From Actinocatenispora rupis (GTDB lineage: Bacteria > Actinomycetota > Actinomycetes > Mycobacteriales > Micromonosporaceae), in assembly GCF_016861975.1 (NCBI RefSeq), contig NZ_BOMB01000004.1:62001-126000 (forward strand): 64,000 nt of DNA. The letters run 5' to 3'. Below, piece by piece: positions 63,866 to 64,000 of this stretch; the first letter of the stretch is position 1, and each line of letters begins with the position of its first letter. Made by a program: the position numbers and the translations under genes. The notes below the pieces were generated by a model. The model was not told the DNA's origin. It searched no databases and saw only the letters and a program-made list of their open reading frames with translations.

Positions 63866-64000
63866 GTGCTGTTCGGATTCAAACGGCTGGCCGCCGCCGT
63901 GGCGCTGGCCGTACCGCTGGCCGTGTTGGCACCCGTCCCGGGCGCTAGCGCGGCGCCGACCATGGACCGCGCGGTCACGTTCCGCGGCGCGGGCGGGCTG
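63866..64000 (+). CDS. Secreted protein, N-terminal part (3' end outside window)
   Basis: GTG 63866 follows AAAGGAGAGC. The visible 45 residues begin with a signal peptide (FGFKRLAAAVALAVPLAVLA, then PVPGASAAP) and continue TMDRAVTFRGAGGL, where the window ends. The N-terminus of the mature part resembles secreted α/β-hydrolase-type proteins, but this is not certain. Confidence 0.75.
   Translation, partial: MLFGFKRLAAAVALAVPLAVLAPVPGASAAPTMDRAVTFRGAGGL

Overview
The window is high-GC actinobacterial DNA. Coding regions have strongly G/C-biased third positions, GTG starts are common, genes are closely packed with 4-nt stop/start overlaps, and 'GTAC' is heavily used. The protein families (DevR/DevS-type two-component system, Acg-type nitroreductase, Eis-type acetyltransferase, BtaA-like DUF3419, JetABC condensin) fit a filamentous or soil actinomycete, possibly Micromonosporaceae; the genus cannot be fixed from this sequence alone. 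No rRNA, tRNA, CRISPR array, integrase or intact transposase was seen, so it reads as chromosomal arm or accessory DNA.

Layout. 0-5 kb: end of a membrane protein gene, a Tat-exported multicopper oxidase, a nucleotidyltransferase, and a histidine kinase (frameshifted)/LuxR-type response regulator pair. 5.1-7.2 kb: mostly non-coding, with one hypothetical gene and an AT-rich inverted repeat. 7.2-10.1 kb: nucleoside salvage (adenosine deaminase-like plus nucleoside hydrolase), divergent from a LacI regulator across a perfect palindrome. 10.1-12.4 kb: repeats, an APH-type kinase and small proteins. 12.4-17.2 kb: a six-gene operon coupled by 4-nt overlaps (TetR, DoxX-like, BtaA-like DUF3419, DUF2071, methyltransferase, membrane protein), divergent from a diacylglycerol kinase; this looks like a lipid-modification locus. 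17.2-26.1 kb: GH30 glycosidase (frameshifted), an SDR, an SDR-GNAT fusion, a two-component ABC exporter, a PPxY-tailed membrane protein, and a DMT transporter with an RpiR regulator.

26.2-32.2 kb: jetABC, the SMC-like core of a Wadjet/MksBEF anti-plasmid system, with no adjacent jetD nuclease gene. 32.3-41.1 kb: a dormancy/hypoxia-type cluster with two tandem UspA proteins, an Acg nitroreductase, a DevS-like GAF kinase with the expected haem histidine, a DevR-like regulator, and then small redox genes and a third UspA. 41-45 kb: a decayed ABC-transporter remnant, an HxlR-peroxiredoxin fusion divergent from an MFS exporter over a 25-bp palindrome, and an amidohydrolase. 45-50 kb: repeats, a TetR/adenylate-forming ligase operon, an aldo-keto reductase behind a MerR-type promoter, and hypotheticals. 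50.2-53.3 kb: a secreted, membrane-anchored protein with a PD-(D/E)XK nuclease-like motif set, coupled to a four-TM proline-rich partner. 53.3-64 kb: repeat-rich spacers, Nudix, SemiSWEET-like, APH, Eis-like, a LuxR/AAA regulator (frameshifted), two ArsR modules (VOC, SRPBCC), a serine hydrolase, and the start of a secreted protein.

Two themes run across the window. Three otherwise intact genes (3193-4442, 17225-18684, 57228-59950) each lack exactly one base, which points to sequencing indels or recent decay. Several short non-coding repeat families are also scattered between genes: AT-rich TTGTTCAA inverted repeats, CTTG-N5-CAAG hairpins mostly just after stop codons, and a GTCCACAGTGGAC palindrome.
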